This document shows positions 26,427 to 36,300 of a stretch of 64,000 nt of DNA, piece by piece. Position 1 is the first letter of the stretch, and every line of letters begins with the position of its first letter. A program made the position numbers and the translations under genes. The notes under the pieces were generated by a model. It saw only the letters and a list, made by a program, of their open reading frames with translations, did not search any database and was not told where the DNA came from. Where the stretch lies: contig NZ_JAKUMM010000005.1 of assembly GCF_022601735.1 (NCBI RefSeq), forward strand, positions 1-64,000, read 5' to 3'. This stretch comes from Atopomonas sediminilitoris (GTDB lineage Bacteria; Pseudomonadota; Gammaproteobacteria; Pseudomonadales; Pseudomonadaceae).

Positions 26427-27398
26427 ATGCCTAACGATCCTCTTCTTGCTGCGCTGGAAAAGCTCACCGCCCTACGCTCGCTCGATACCGTAGAAGCCGC
26501 ACTGCTAAAAACCCTTGGGGAGATCTACCCCAGCATCGACAGCCTGTACCTGCTGGCCTGGCACGATAACGAGCTGATTGAATACGGCGCACTGCACCAC
26601 GGCGAGTTCGCCAGTGACAACGGTGCCAGACTCACGCCTGCGCACCCGCTCTTTGACCTGCAAGCTCAACTGCACCCGAACTGCAGCAAGGCGGGCATGA
26701 TCGGCGAGTACTTTATCCACCCCTTAAGCAAGGTCGACACACTCACGCCCAGCCATGCCTTGCTCGTGCTGCACACACCGAAAATCTCGCCAGCGGCACG
26801 CAAGCTCATCGGCAGTTTGATCCGCATCGTGGAGAACTTTAGCGAACTGTTGCGGGAGAAAAACCGCGACCGCTTAACCGGCCTGCTCAATCGCCATCAA
26901 CTGGAAGAAGGCATCGACCAACTGCTTAATCGGCAGATGCGCAGCAAAGGCAATACCGAGCAATACTGGCTGGCAATGATGGATATCGACCACTTTAAAG
27001 AGGTCAACGACACGTTTGGCCATTTGTTTGGCGACGAAGTATTGCTCACCGTCAGCCAGCTGATGCAAGGCGCTTTTCGTAATCAAGACCGCCTGTACCG
27101 CTACGGCGGTGAAGAGTTTGTGGTGCTGCTCAGCGAGGTCGACGAAGACGGGGCGCTTGGCGCGCTGGAGCGCTTTCGCCAAGACGTCGAGCGGTACCGT
27201 TTCCCGCAGCTCGGCCAAGTCACCCTCAGCATTGGCTACTGCGCGCTGCATGCCCAAGGCAACGCCGCCACGGCCTTAGGACAAGCTGATCAAGCGCTGT
27301 ACCGCGCCAAAAACGCGGGGCGTAACCAAGTGGTGCGCTATGAGCCCAACACCACAGCACCACAAGAAGCCCCCAACAGCAGCATCGAGTTGTTTTGA
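26427..27398 (+). CDS. diguanylate cyclase (GGEEF), cytoplasmic
   Basis: 323 residues, no membrane segment. Residues 1-145 form a GAF-like sensor region without clear relatives; the GGDEF domain starts near 'RDRLTGLLNRHQLEEGI' and carries the active-site 'RYGGEEFVVLL' and, five residues before GGEEF, the inhibitory I-site RxxD ('RNQD'). It should make c-di-GMP from two GTP with product feedback. GAGG (26418-26421) precedes the ATG. It is convergent with gltS and 16 kb from the cellulose operon whose synthase binds c-di-GMP; a functional link is possible only by context. Confidence 0.88.
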   Translation: MPNDPLLAALEKLTALRSLDTVEAALLKTLGEIYPSIDSLYLLAWHDNELIEYGALHHGEFASDNGARLTPAHPLFDLQAQLHPNCSKAGMIGEYFIHPLSKVDTLTPSHALLVLHTPKISPAARKLIGSLIRIVENFSELLREKNRDRLTGLLNRHQLEEGIDQLLNRQMRSKGNTEQYWLAMMDIDHFKEVNDTFGHLFGDEVLLTVSQLMQGAFRNQDRLYRYGGEEFVVLLSEVDEDGALGALERFRQDVERYRFPQLGQVTLSIGYCALHAQGNAATALGQADQALYRAKNAGRNQVVRYEPNTTAPQEAPNSSIELF

Positions 27399-27406
27399 GG
27401 TAGCCG

Positions 27407-28618
27407 TTAACCAGCCTGAAACAACGGCAAACTAAGCAGAAACTGCACCACGCTGGCATTGGCAATATCGATAAAAAACGCGCCCAACAGCGGAATCACT
27501 AAAAACGCCTTAGAACTGGGGCCGAATTTGTCGGTGATCGCGTTCATGTTGGCGATACCCACCGGCGTGGCGCCCAACCCCATGCCGATAAAGCCGGCAC
27601 TGATGCAGGCCGCATCGTAGTCGCGGCCTAAACAGCGGAACACCACCAGCACCGTAAACAACACGATGAGTGCGGCTTGTAGCAACATAATCACCAGCAC
27701 CACACCTAACGCCCCGCGCAGTTCTAACAACGGCATGCTGATCATCGACAGGCCCAAAAACAGCTGCAAACTCAACGCGCCCATCAAGTTAATCGGCCGG
27801 CTATCGAGTTGGACGCCCGTGGCATCCAGTACGTTCGCCAGCACAATCCCCATAAACATGGCGGTGAGAAAGCCGGGTAAGCGCACGTCGTAATTGGCGA
27901 GCCAATCGTTAACCTGCGCGCCCACGCCAAAACACAGCGCGACTAGAAACAGCGCGCGCATAAAATCCGGCACGTTAATCAAATAGGTCAGCTGGCCTTG
28001 CGCCTCAATGTGCGCCACATCAGCGCTTTGCTCTTGGCTGGTGAGTTGGTAACGCTTGATCAACCAAGCGCCAACCGGCCCGCCCAGTAAGCCGCCGCTG
28101 ATCAAGCCGGCCGTGGCAAACACCATGCCGAAGGTGGCGGCGTCGTGCAGGCCTAACTCATCAACAAACAGCTGCCCCCAGCTCAGCGCGGTGCCGTGAC
28201 CGCCGACCAAAGAAATACTGCCGCCAATCAGGCCATACGCCGGATGCGCATCAGACACCCACGCAAACGCGACGCCCACGGTGTTTTGCAGCAATAAAAA
28301 CACCACCGCCAGCAACAGCATTAAGGCCAACGCCCGCCCACCGACCAACAAGGCCCGCAGCCGAGAAGACAAGCCAATGGTGCTAAAAAACACAATCAAC
28401 AATAAATCGCGCAGGTCTAAATCAAACGTCACCTGCAAACCCAACACACCTTGCAGCGCACTGACCAGCAAGCTAATCAACAAGCCGCCAGTGACCGCCG
28501 CGGGGATGTTATAGCGCTCTAAAAAGCCCACCCGCGCATTCACCGCCATGCCCAGCCACAAGGCAATAATCGCCAAGGCCAAACCCATGGCCCCGCCCAA
28601 ATTGATCTGCTCTGGCAT
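27407..28618 (-). CDS. gltS: sodium/glutamate symporter
   Basis: 403-residue inner-membrane protein with about ten hydrophobic segments. The ESS/GltS family is recognised by 'LIGGSISLVGGHGTALSWGQ' and the repeated-half counterpart 'GFIGMGLGATPVGIANMNAI' with 'KFGPSSKAFLVIPLLGAFFI', the two inverted re-entrant segments that bind Na+ and glutamate. Imports L-glutamate (or aspartate) with Na+. Ribosome-binding site AGGGGG before ATG 28618. Single-gene unit, convergent with the diguanylate cyclase. Confidence 0.92.
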   Translation of the reverse strand: MPEQINLGGAMGLALAIIALWLGMAVNARVGFLERYNIPAAVTGGLLISLLVSALQGVLGLQVTFDLDLRDLLLIVFFSTIGLSSRLRALLVGGRALALMLLLAVVFLLLQNTVGVAFAWVSDAHPAYGLIGGSISLVGGHGTALSWGQLFVDELGLHDAATFGMVFATAGLISGGLLGGPVGAWLIKRYQLTSQEQSADVAHIEAQGQLTYLINVPDFMRALFLVALCFGVGAQVNDWLANYDVRLPGFLTAMFMGIVLANVLDATGVQLDSRPINLMGALSLQLFLGLSMISMPLLELRGALGVVLVIMLLQAALIVLFTVLVVFRCLGRDYDAACISAGFIGMGLGATPVGIANMNAITDKFGPSSKAFLVIPLLGAFFIDIANASVVQFLLSLPLFQAG

Positions 28619-28708
28619 AGCGCCCCCTGAAAAGCGGTAAAGCCTTTAGCTTAGCGTGAGCTGCCTGAGTGGCCCGGGGTTTCTGCCCATACGTTGATAG
28701 AGGGCAAG

Positions 28709-28744
28709 AAAAAAGGCTGCGGGATTAAACCAGCGCAGCCTTTA
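28709..28744 (-). terminator. rho-independent terminator of the cellulose operon
   Basis: On the minus strand AAAGGCTGCG, loop, CGCAGCCTTTTTTC. Strong stem plus T-tract, about 20 bp after the wssI stop. Confidence 0.88.
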
Positions 28745-28762
28745 TTAACTACCTCGCAGAGC

Positions 28763-29896
28763 TTATTCGGCGAGGAGGATGTCATCCACGTAGGGCGACT
28801 GCAGATCGCGCTCGGGAATCTCCCAAATCACCAGCTGCGGCGGGCTGTGGCTGAACTCTTTACCGGAAAAGTAGGCCTTGGCCGCACCGGAGAACTCGCC
28901 GCCATCTTTGGCAAAGTTACCAATGCTGGCACCCAGCGCTTGCTCCAGTAAACGCACGAAGTTGGAGTTACGCGGGAACGAGGTGCCAATCAAGGCAATG
29001 TTGGGCAGCTGGCTGTCGCCAAACAGGTCATCCAAACTCAGCTCGTCGCTGGCTTGCTCTTGCACGGTAAACGTCGACGCCGCGAGCTGCTCACCCGCAG
29101 GGCGCAACGCTACCGGCAACCAATCGAGGCCCGCCAAACGCACTAAGTCGCCATGCCAAAGCTGGGCTTCACCCACGTCACGTTTGAGCTGCTGAGCGGG
29201 GGTCGCACTGATGCCCTGCGCGCGGATGCCGGCAGCAATGGCGCTGGCCGCCGCCTCGGCGCCCTGCTCGCTCCAATGGGTGTCGGTGCGCAAAAAGCTC
29301 GCGCTACCCAGCGGCGCCATCGCCTGCGCCAAGTTCAGCACGGGAATGTTCTGCGCCGCCAACAAGGCTTGCCACTCATTAACCCGCTCGGCCAATTGCG
29401 GCGAGCGTGCTAAGCCGCACAACTGCTCGCTAGCGATACGGCTTTTGTCCGGCACCACAGCGACCAGCAGCTTGATGTTGCGCTTGGCCAGCCAATCGCG
29501 CACGGCGGTGACTTTCTGCGCTTTGGCGGCGGCATTAGCCTCTGCTTGGTGATGGATGCGGTTTTCATCGGCCAAGAACAGCCAGCCGTCACAGCCGGGG
29601 CGCACCCGCGTGCCGGTGTCGCCAATCGCCAGCCAACTGGCGGCACGTTCTAGATTGGCAGCCTGCTTGGCAAACGGCACGTTGGCCAGCTCATCGGCGA
29701 TACGGTGGGTATACGCGCCATTAAAGAGTTGCTCGTTAGTCAGCGTCTCAGTCGGCTGCACAGCGACTTTGCCGCTGACTACAGACCAGATCACCGAGGC
29801 CAACCCCGCTACGAAGAAGACCAGCATGACCATGCCCGCGAGGGGGCTGAGCTTGGCGGTTAAAGCTTCGGCTGCTGAATTGTGGGTATCAGTCAT
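28763..29896 (-). CDS. wssI: AlgJ/AlgX-like cellulose O-acetyltransferase, periplasmic
   Basis: 377 residues with one N-terminal membrane anchor (residues 19-40) and a periplasmic SGNH-like domain. Asp205 and His207 of 'LRTDTHWSEQGAEAAA' and Ser306 of 'IALIGTSFPRNSNF' form the catalytic set seen in AlgJ and AlgX. Its place at the end of a cellulose operon after algF- and algI-like genes corresponds to WssI of Pseudomonas fluorescens; it should pass acetyl groups to glucan chains in the periplasm. Gap to the upstream wssH gene is 11 bp. No wssJ-like gene follows; the operon ends at a terminator. Confidence 0.88.
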   Translation of the reverse strand: MTDTHNSAAEALTAKLSPLAGMVMLVFFVAGLASVIWSVVSGKVAVQPTETLTNEQLFNGAYTHRIADELANVPFAKQAANLERAASWLAIGDTGTRVRPGCDGWLFLADENRIHHQAEANAAAKAQKVTAVRDWLAKRNIKLLVAVVPDKSRIASEQLCGLARSPQLAERVNEWQALLAAQNIPVLNLAQAMAPLGSASFLRTDTHWSEQGAEAAASAIAAGIRAQGISATPAQQLKRDVGEAQLWHGDLVRLAGLDWLPVALRPAGEQLAASTFTVQEQASDELSLDDLFGDSQLPNIALIGTSFPRNSNFVRLLEQALGASIGNFAKDGGEFSGAAKAYFSGKEFSHSPPQLVIWEIPERDLQSPYVDDILLAE

Positions 29897-29907
29897 CGCT
29901 TCTGGCC

Positions 29908-31323
29908 TTAAAACTGGAAGTACAAGAAGGGCACGGTTTCACGGCTGGCGATCAAGGCGAACGACAGCAAGAAACCCAGCACCGGCCACACAGAGCCCAG
30001 CACAACGAACAGCGCATTGTGCCCGTAGCGAGTCTCGACACGCTGCTGATAGATCGGCGCAATCACGCAGAACACGCCCAGCAAGGCAGCAATAGCATGG
30101 GTTGGGCGCAGCGTCGCCGCTAGAGCATCGCCCAGCGCAAAGGCATTCAGACCAAACTGCCCCGCGTACATGGTCATCGCCGTGGCAAAGTCCGGCGCGC
30201 GGAACAGCGTCCAGGCCAGCGCGACAAACAGCAGCGTCAGCACGTGCGACAACGCCGTGGGAATGCGCAACCATCCGGCGTTGCCCCAGATACGCGCCAC
30301 GCACAGCGCTACACCGTGTGCCGTGCCCCAGAGCAGGAAGTTCCAGCTGTCGCCACCGTGCCACAGGCCGGCAATCGCCATGGTCAGCAGCAGGTTACGG
30401 TAGATCATCCATTTGCTGCCGCGATTACCGCCGAAGGGGATGTACAAGTAATCGCGAATCCAGCTGGACAGCGACAAGTGCCAGCGGCGCCAGAAGTCTT
30501 GAATGCTGTTGGCCAGATAAGGCCGATTGAAGTTCTCCGGAAAGTGGAAGCCCAGCATCAAGCCAATCCCGATGGCCATGGCGCTGTAGCCGGCGAAATC
30601 GAAGAACAGCTGCAGTGAGTACGCCAGACAACCGATCCAAGCATCGACAAAACTGGGTTCGGGCAACGCGAACGCCGCATCGACCAACGGCGCCAGACTA
30701 TCGGCCACCAGCACCTTCATGCTCATACCAATCATGAAACGCCGAGCGCCTAGGCTGAAATTGCCCCAGCTTAAGCCCCGATGCGACAGCTCCTCACTCA
30801 CCCAGCTGTAACGAATGATCGGCCCCGCGATGGACTGGCCAAACATCAGCAGGTAAGTGGCATAGTCGACGAAGCTGCGCTCGACCTTGACGGTACGCCG
30901 ATAGACATCGACCAAGTAGGAAATCGCCTGCAGGACGATGAACGACAAGCCCGCCGGCAAGGCCACCTTCTGCCACTCCAGCGGCATGGCGCCCTGCGAC
31001 ATCAACGCCTCATTGAGGGTCGCGGCCAAGATGTTGGCGTACTTGTACCAACACAAGACCAGTACGTTGAGCACGATCATAGCCGTCAACCAGCGCACCC
31101 GGCTCTTGGAGCCATCAGGCGCTCGGTCGATCAGCAGACCACCCACCCAGGTGATCGCGGTCAGCACCGTATGCAGCAGCATAAACATCGGGCTGAGCCA
31201 GCCAAAAAACACCCAGCTGCCGATCAGCAATACGCCATTGCGCCAAGAGGTCGGCGAAAGCACGTAAATCAGCAGAACCAGCGGTAGAAAGAGCGTTAAA
31301 AACTCGAGGGAGGTGAAGACCAT
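29908..31323 (-). CDS. wssH: MBOAT O-acetyltransferase, AlgI-like
   Basis: 471-residue polytopic inner-membrane protein. MBOAT signatures: 'SIQDFWRRWHLSLSSWIRDY' and the catalytic His322 in 'AGLWHGGDSWNFLLWGTAHG'. It moves acetyl groups from a cytoplasmic donor across the membrane to WssI/WssF-type acceptors. AlgI-like by sequence, but bcs genes upstream and the lack of algD/K/E/G/L/A make this the cellulose-acetylation version (WssH). ATG 31323, 10 bp after the wssG stop. Confidence 0.92.
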   Translation of the reverse strand: MVFTSLEFLTLFLPLVLLIYVLSPTSWRNGVLLIGSWVFFGWLSPMFMLLHTVLTAITWVGGLLIDRAPDGSKSRVRWLTAMIVLNVLVLCWYKYANILAATLNEALMSQGAMPLEWQKVALPAGLSFIVLQAISYLVDVYRRTVKVERSFVDYATYLLMFGQSIAGPIIRYSWVSEELSHRGLSWGNFSLGARRFMIGMSMKVLVADSLAPLVDAAFALPEPSFVDAWIGCLAYSLQLFFDFAGYSAMAIGIGLMLGFHFPENFNRPYLANSIQDFWRRWHLSLSSWIRDYLYIPFGGNRGSKWMIYRNLLLTMAIAGLWHGGDSWNFLLWGTAHGVALCVARIWGNAGWLRIPTALSHVLTLLFVALAWTLFRAPDFATAMTMYAGQFGLNAFALGDALAATLRPTHAIAALLGVFCVIAPIYQQRVETRYGHNALFVVLGSVWPVLGFLLSFALIASRETVPFLYFQF

Positions 31324-31333
31324 GTCGTCGGCA

Positions 31334-31990
31334 TCAGTTCGCTAAATTATCCACGGCCTGAAACAGGCGCGGGCCTTGGGCCGACGGCACCAGCAGCACG
31401 CTGTAGCGCTGCCCAGCTTCTAGCTGGCCCAGCTCTAACGGTGCGCCTGCGGCAGTGCCTGCGCATTGCAGTTGCACGCTGAGTTTTAGCGGGTTGATAA
31501 AGCGACGCTGCACGTCGCCATGCGCAACCGCCTTGAAGATATCCACAGCGCGACCAGCCACTTGCAGGCTGGCATCGGCACAGCTGGCATCAGCGTTGTA
31601 GAAGGCCAGCGAGGCTTTCAGCGCGTTGAAGTCATCCGGCTGCTCGCGCAGGGTGTGCAGAGTCAGGCCATCGGCGCTGGGCAGGCCAATCACCGTGGCG
31701 AATTCACCCGGCTCGACGCTCACATCCAGCTCGGCGCTTTGCTCACCTTGCTTGAGCGTGCCTTGAATCGGCTTGCCGGCAGGCACGGTAAGAAAATCTG
31801 AGGCGCGCTGCTGGGCATCCAAGGTCAGGCTGGCGCCATTGGCCGCGCTCAGCGCTAACGGCTGCTCGCCAGCATTGAAGAAGCGCAAGAAGGCGGCATC
31901 TTCACTCGGGCCTGTAGGGTACAGCGGGATTTCTGCGGCTTGCGCCAGCAGCGGCAGACCCAACAGGGCTGCCCAGCATGCGCGCTTCAT
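31334..31990 (-). CDS. wssG: AlgF-like periplasmic acetylation protein
   Basis: 218 residues, Sec signal peptide ('CWAALLGLPLLAQAA', cleavage near 19). 'IPLYPTGPSEDAAFLRFFNA' is the AlgF start, and two small beta domains follow. AlgF proteins help hand acetyl groups from the MBOAT protein to the periplasmic transferase. The start ATG shares one base with the stop of the upstream wssF-like gene (TAATG), so the two are coupled. Corresponds to WssG. Confidence 0.85.
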   Translation of the reverse strand: MKRACWAALLGLPLLAQAAEIPLYPTGPSEDAAFLRFFNAGEQPLALSAANGASLTLDAQQRASDFLTVPAGKPIQGTLKQGEQSAELDVSVEPGEFATVIGLPSADGLTLHTLREQPDDFNALKASLAFYNADASCADASLQVAGRAVDIFKAVAHGDVQRRFINPLKLSVQLQCAGTAAGAPLELGQLEAGQRYSVLLVPSAQGPRLFQAVDNLAN

Positions 31991-32652
31991 TACTTAGCCC
32001 CTTTCTTCAGGCTGCTGGCCGGCAGTTTGCTCATGGCCTCAGCAATGCCCTTGCCCCACGCCTTGTAGCCGGCCACGGTAAAGTGTTGGCCGTCGGTGGT
32101 GACCCACTGACCGGGCTTGGACATCTTCAGCGAATCAACGTAAGTGCACGGCGAGACGTTTGAAGTCAGGAACTTAGACATCAGCACCGTGCGCTGGTCA
32201 TTCTTGTGGTACATGCCACCGGCCTTACCCCAAGCCGGACCAACCCACACACACTTAGTACCGGTGGCGGCGATTTCTTTGGTCAGCTTGGTCACGCTCT
32301 GCCATGCCCACGCTTTGGGGAAGGCAGGCTTGTCGTAACTGGCCATGGTGTCACCGATCACCAGCACCACCACGTCGGGCTTGTGCTTGGCGATCAGCTG
32401 CTTGATCGGCGTGGTGGTCGCGCTGCTGCCACTGAGTTTGAGTTTCTCTTTGTTCTTCTGCACGGCGCCGCAGTCGACCTTCTTGGTCACCAGCCAATCG
32501 GCGGCGCTGGCACCACAGGCACCAATGGAGTAGACATTGGCACCCTTTTCCACCAGCGCAGCATTAAGCGGCTGGGTGAGGTGGTTATTCAGACTCATAT
32601 GGCTTTCGCCAAGCACTAACAAAGACAAACCGGCTAGAACGGAGGCAGGCAT
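31990..32652 (-). CDS. wssF: SGNH-hydrolase-like WssF, copy 2
   Basis: 220 residues with an N-terminal hydrophobic stretch that serves as export signal or anchor. SGNH block I is 'LVLGESHMSLNNH' (Ser17), block V 'TTDGQHFTVAGYKAWGKGI'; 'VVLVIGDTMASYDKPAFPKA' lies between. It is a clear tandem paralogue of the gene at 32700-33356, with the shared segments 'GDTMASYDKP' and 'SKPGQW'. In Pseudomonas the single WssF is thought to present acyl groups to the acetylation proteins; here there are two. Its stop overlaps the wssG start. Confidence 0.8.
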   Translation of the reverse strand: MPASVLAGLSLLVLGESHMSLNNHLTQPLNAALVEKGANVYSIGACGASAADWLVTKKVDCGAVQKNKEKLKLSGSSATTTPIKQLIAKHKPDVVVLVIGDTMASYDKPAFPKAWAWQSVTKLTKEIAATGTKCVWVGPAWGKAGGMYHKNDQRTVLMSKFLTSNVSPCTYVDSLKMSKPGQWVTTDGQHFTVAGYKAWGKGIAEAMSKLPASSLKKGAK

Positions 32653-32699
32653 CGGATACTCCCAATTAACGAATTATGTAAGCGAAAAAAGCAAAGCCA

Positions 32700-33356
32700 T
32701 TAATTAGCTTTGGTTTTGCGAATTTTCTCTAATTCATTAGAGATGGCTTTGCCCCAGACTTTGTAGCCGTCGTGGGTCAAATGTGTGCCATCGAGCGTCT
32801 TCCATTGACCCGGCTTAGAGAATTTCAATGAGTTGATGTAGTCACACGGCGCTACGTTGGCCGACAAGAAGCTCGCCATTTGCTTGGCTTTCATATAGGT
32901 CTTGCCGTATTTGCCACCTTCAGTGCCCCAGTTTGGTCCCACCCAAGCACACTGAGTTTTAGTTTCAGCAATAGCTTTAGTCAGGCTAGAGGTTTGCTGC
33001 CAAATCCAGGTTTTGGGCAAGGTTGGCTTATCGTAGCTGGCCATGGTGTCACCCATTACCACCATTACGAGATCTGGCTTGTCCCTAGCAATCAGCTCTT
33101 TAATAGGTGTGGTTTTTGCGTTCGGCGGCAACTTCTTAACGGGCTCTTTGCCACGGCGCTCGGCAGCGCCACAAGAGCCACCCGGCGTAGCTTTCAACCA
33201 ATCACCGGCATTAGCACCACAAATACCAATGGAGTGAACCACTGCACCACGGCGGGTTAAATCATCGTGCAAACCGGTAATCAAACTACCCGGAAGAGCC
33301 ATATTGCTATCACCGATCACCAAGATCGATAAACCAACTAAAAGGGACGACGCCAT
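32700..33356 (-). CDS. wssF: SGNH-hydrolase-like WssF, copy 1
   Basis: 218 residues, short hydrophobic N-terminus. Block I 'ILVIGDSNMALPGS' (Asp16-Ser17-Asn18), middle 'VMVVMGDTMASYDKPTLPKT', block V 'TLDGTHLTHDGYKVWGKAI'. Keeps the full Ser and Asp-x-x-His set expected of an SGNH esterase or acetyltransferase. It lies 9 bp after bcsC and 47 bp before its paralogue. By eye it is more AT-rich than copy 2 (for example 32941-33000), so the two copies differ in composition and may have separate histories rather than a recent duplication. Confidence 0.78.
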   Translation of the reverse strand: MASSLLVGLSILVIGDSNMALPGSLITGLHDDLTRRGAVVHSIGICGANAGDWLKATPGGSCGAAERRGKEPVKKLPPNAKTTPIKELIARDKPDLVMVVMGDTMASYDKPTLPKTWIWQQTSSLTKAIAETKTQCAWVGPNWGTEGGKYGKTYMKAKQMASFLSANVAPCDYINSLKFSKPGQWKTLDGTHLTHDGYKVWGKAISNELEKIRKTKAN

Positions 33357-33365
33357 TACTGTTCC

Positions 33366-36300
33366 TTAATTAGAGTAGGGGGAGGTGTACGGTGAAACCG
33401 GTAAAACCATAGGCCCGGTCTGATCTTCAAACATGTAACGTAAATACAGACCACCATTCCACTGGCGATAGTTTTGCCCGTTATCCACGCCAAGATGCCC
33501 ACCAAAGAAAATATTGCGGTCAACCTTGTATTCTGCAGCGCCCGATAAGTTGTATCCAACAGCCGTGGTGTTATCGCTTGAGTAAACCGCAGAGCGACCG
33601 AGAGCTTTGGTGGCCGCCGTCTGGAGGGTGGCGTTACCAGGGTAATAATCCACTTCATCCTGCTGGATCGACTGAACACCTACAGAGCCTTTGAGCTGGA
33701 AGGTAAAGCGATCGAAACGCTCTGCCCAGGTCACCGGTACGCCCAACGCTAAGAAAGACTGCGGACTGAAATAACCACCATGACCATAGGTATAAAAACC
33801 TAAGTTCTCGCTGTAGCGAATACCCGACAAACTAAGACCAATCGTCGATTTACTGTAGTCGTCATTCTGCCAATACCAATAAGCGCCAGTGCTCAACTCA
33901 AAACGGTTGTTATCTTCGACATTGTTGCCCAGCAAACGGTGCCACGAACTAGAGACATAGGCCCCGACTTTGTTGTCGTCATAAGCAAGCTGTGCGCGAC
34001 CGCCATTTGCCGTTACGCCGCCCCATTTTTGGCCAGTACGCTTGTCTTTAGCACCAGCAAATGACAATACGCTATCGGTTACCGCACGGCGTGAAGCAGA
34101 AACACCCCAGTGAATATTTGGCTCACCAGCAAAGCGGCGGTTGATACTGATGCCGCCAACTGGGGTGCTGTAGAGAAAGCCCTCAGGGGTGATACCAATA
34201 TCTGACTTCACCCCATAGGCTGGACTATCAAACGCCACTGCCAGACCAACGCCTGAGGCATTTTGTGAGCCGGCAGAAACACCAGGCTGACTTGCTGAAG
34301 CCGCTGGGCCGCCACCAAAGCGATTAGCGGCATCGGCATCGACACTGCCCGACTGCAAGGATACTGGCGTCACACGCAACGCAATGCGGTTGTCCCCAAT
34401 GGGCATGCTGGCTTCAAACGGCGCTTCTATATCCGTTATCTGTCCCATACCCGACTCGCCCTCACTGGTACGCGCAGTGACGCCCTGAACTACGTAGGGA
34501 CTGCGGTGCTGAATGATGTTATCCAATGCCTTGGCTGCATCGGATAGGCCAGCCTGCGGATCCGGCTCGCTTTCACCTTCTTGCACAGCAAACGGGTTAA
34601 TGGGCTTCTTCGCCGCTTCTTGCTTAGCTAAGCTCGTTGAGCGGCTAAGCAGTGATTCATCCGAGCGAGAACGCAGCGTCGGCAAACGAATCTCGCCCGG
34701 TTGCTTTCTGGGCTTAGGTGCCAGAGTTAGGGTTTCCGTTGGCTCTGGAATAGTCAGCGCTTTCGGCTCCGCACGAGCACTCGAGCCAACCCCGGCGAAC
34801 GGGTTAGCGACGGAAGCCGGCTTAGGCGTTGTCGTCGACACGACCGCCGTTTGCTCTGCTTTGTCACGAGCTTCTTGTGCCACCACCTTGCGCAGCAGCT
34901 TTTCTGCTGTGCCGGAGCGGCCCATAAAGTGATAGACCTTGGCCGCCATCGATAAAATGGTCCGATCCTGAGGTGCTAGGACGAGTGCTTTCTCCAAAGC
35001 ATCTTCAGCGTATCCGGTTTCAAACTGCTGCGAAGCCATGTCGGCAGCACCCACCAGTAGATTGGCATTCTCAGGAAAACGCTCCACCAGCGGCTTGAAA
35101 ATTTCCAGCGCTTTCTCGGTATCGCCGTGCTCGCCGTACATACGCGCTAAAGCGGCCAATGCCAAGGGATCTTGCGGCCGCTGCGCAAGGGCAGGGCTTA
35201 ATGTTTCATAGGCGCGCTCAAGCTCACCACGCTCACGCAGTGCTTCTGCTTGCCTCACGCGATAGATGAACGCCACATCGTCATATTGTTTGCGCTGCGC
35301 CATGGTCATTTGACGACCTTGTAAGTCGCGCAGGATGCCGGCGACTTCTACATCTTGCTCTGCTCGCAGCATGACGCCCGCATAGCTAAGCATCAGGGTG
35401 AGATCACTGCGCGGGCTACGCGCCATTAAGTCGCGCATTAAGCTCACAGCCCGCTGCGGGTCTCCGGCATCGGCATAAGCCAATGCCAACAAAGTAACGC
35501 GATCAACTTGTCCTTGAGCTTTGCTTTCCAAGCGGCGTAAAAACATGCGCGCTTCTGGCCGCTGGCCATCTTTAATAAGCGTTGCAACGCGCTTCATCTG
35601 CGCATTGAATTCAAGCTCGGCTTCGAGATCATTGATCTCGACGGTGCGCTTATTGTGTGGAATACGCGACAGTAAAGTACGAGCCTCATCGACATCACCT
35701 AACTGTACGGACAACAACGCACTGGTGTAGATAGCATCAATATCGTTAGGCGACTTTTTCAATAAGCCTGACATTAAACTGCGCGCTTCTTTCACGGCGC
35801 CTAAATCGACATAAAGTCGCGCTAAGGCAAAGCGCGCCCAGGCGTTATCCGGGTCTTCACGCAGCGCCGCTTCAAGCTCTCTGCGCATCGCTTTGCTATC
35901 GCCACGCTGCTCCGCAAGCTTAGCGCGCTGCAGTGCAGCTTCGGCACGCAACTTAGCCACGCCTCCAACTTTATTGCGCTCTGAGGCTGACATACCCGCC
36001 AACAGCTTGAGCGCCTCATCAACACGGCCTTGGCCACCAAGCACTTGCACTAAGCCGCGCATCGCGCGCGCTTCTTGCTTACCCATGGCAAGCACTTGAC
36101 GATAGCCGGCCTCGGCGGCAGCTAACTCGCCTTGTTTAGCTTGGATGTCGGCTAACGTGATGATCGCTTCGCTGTCATTGGGGTTTAACCGACGCGCCTC
36201 GGCCAATAAAGCCCGCGCATCGGCAAAGTTATTGCTCTCAACACTGGTACGCACCTGCTTAAGCGCAGCCCAATAGCGCACATCATCGAGCGCTTTCTGC

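Noticed and set aside
28763..31990. Alginate biosynthesis operon (algI, algJ, algF homologues)
   Set aside because: algD, alg8, alg44, algK, algE, algG, algL and algA are absent; the upstream genes are cellulose synthase genes, so these are the wss acetylation genes.
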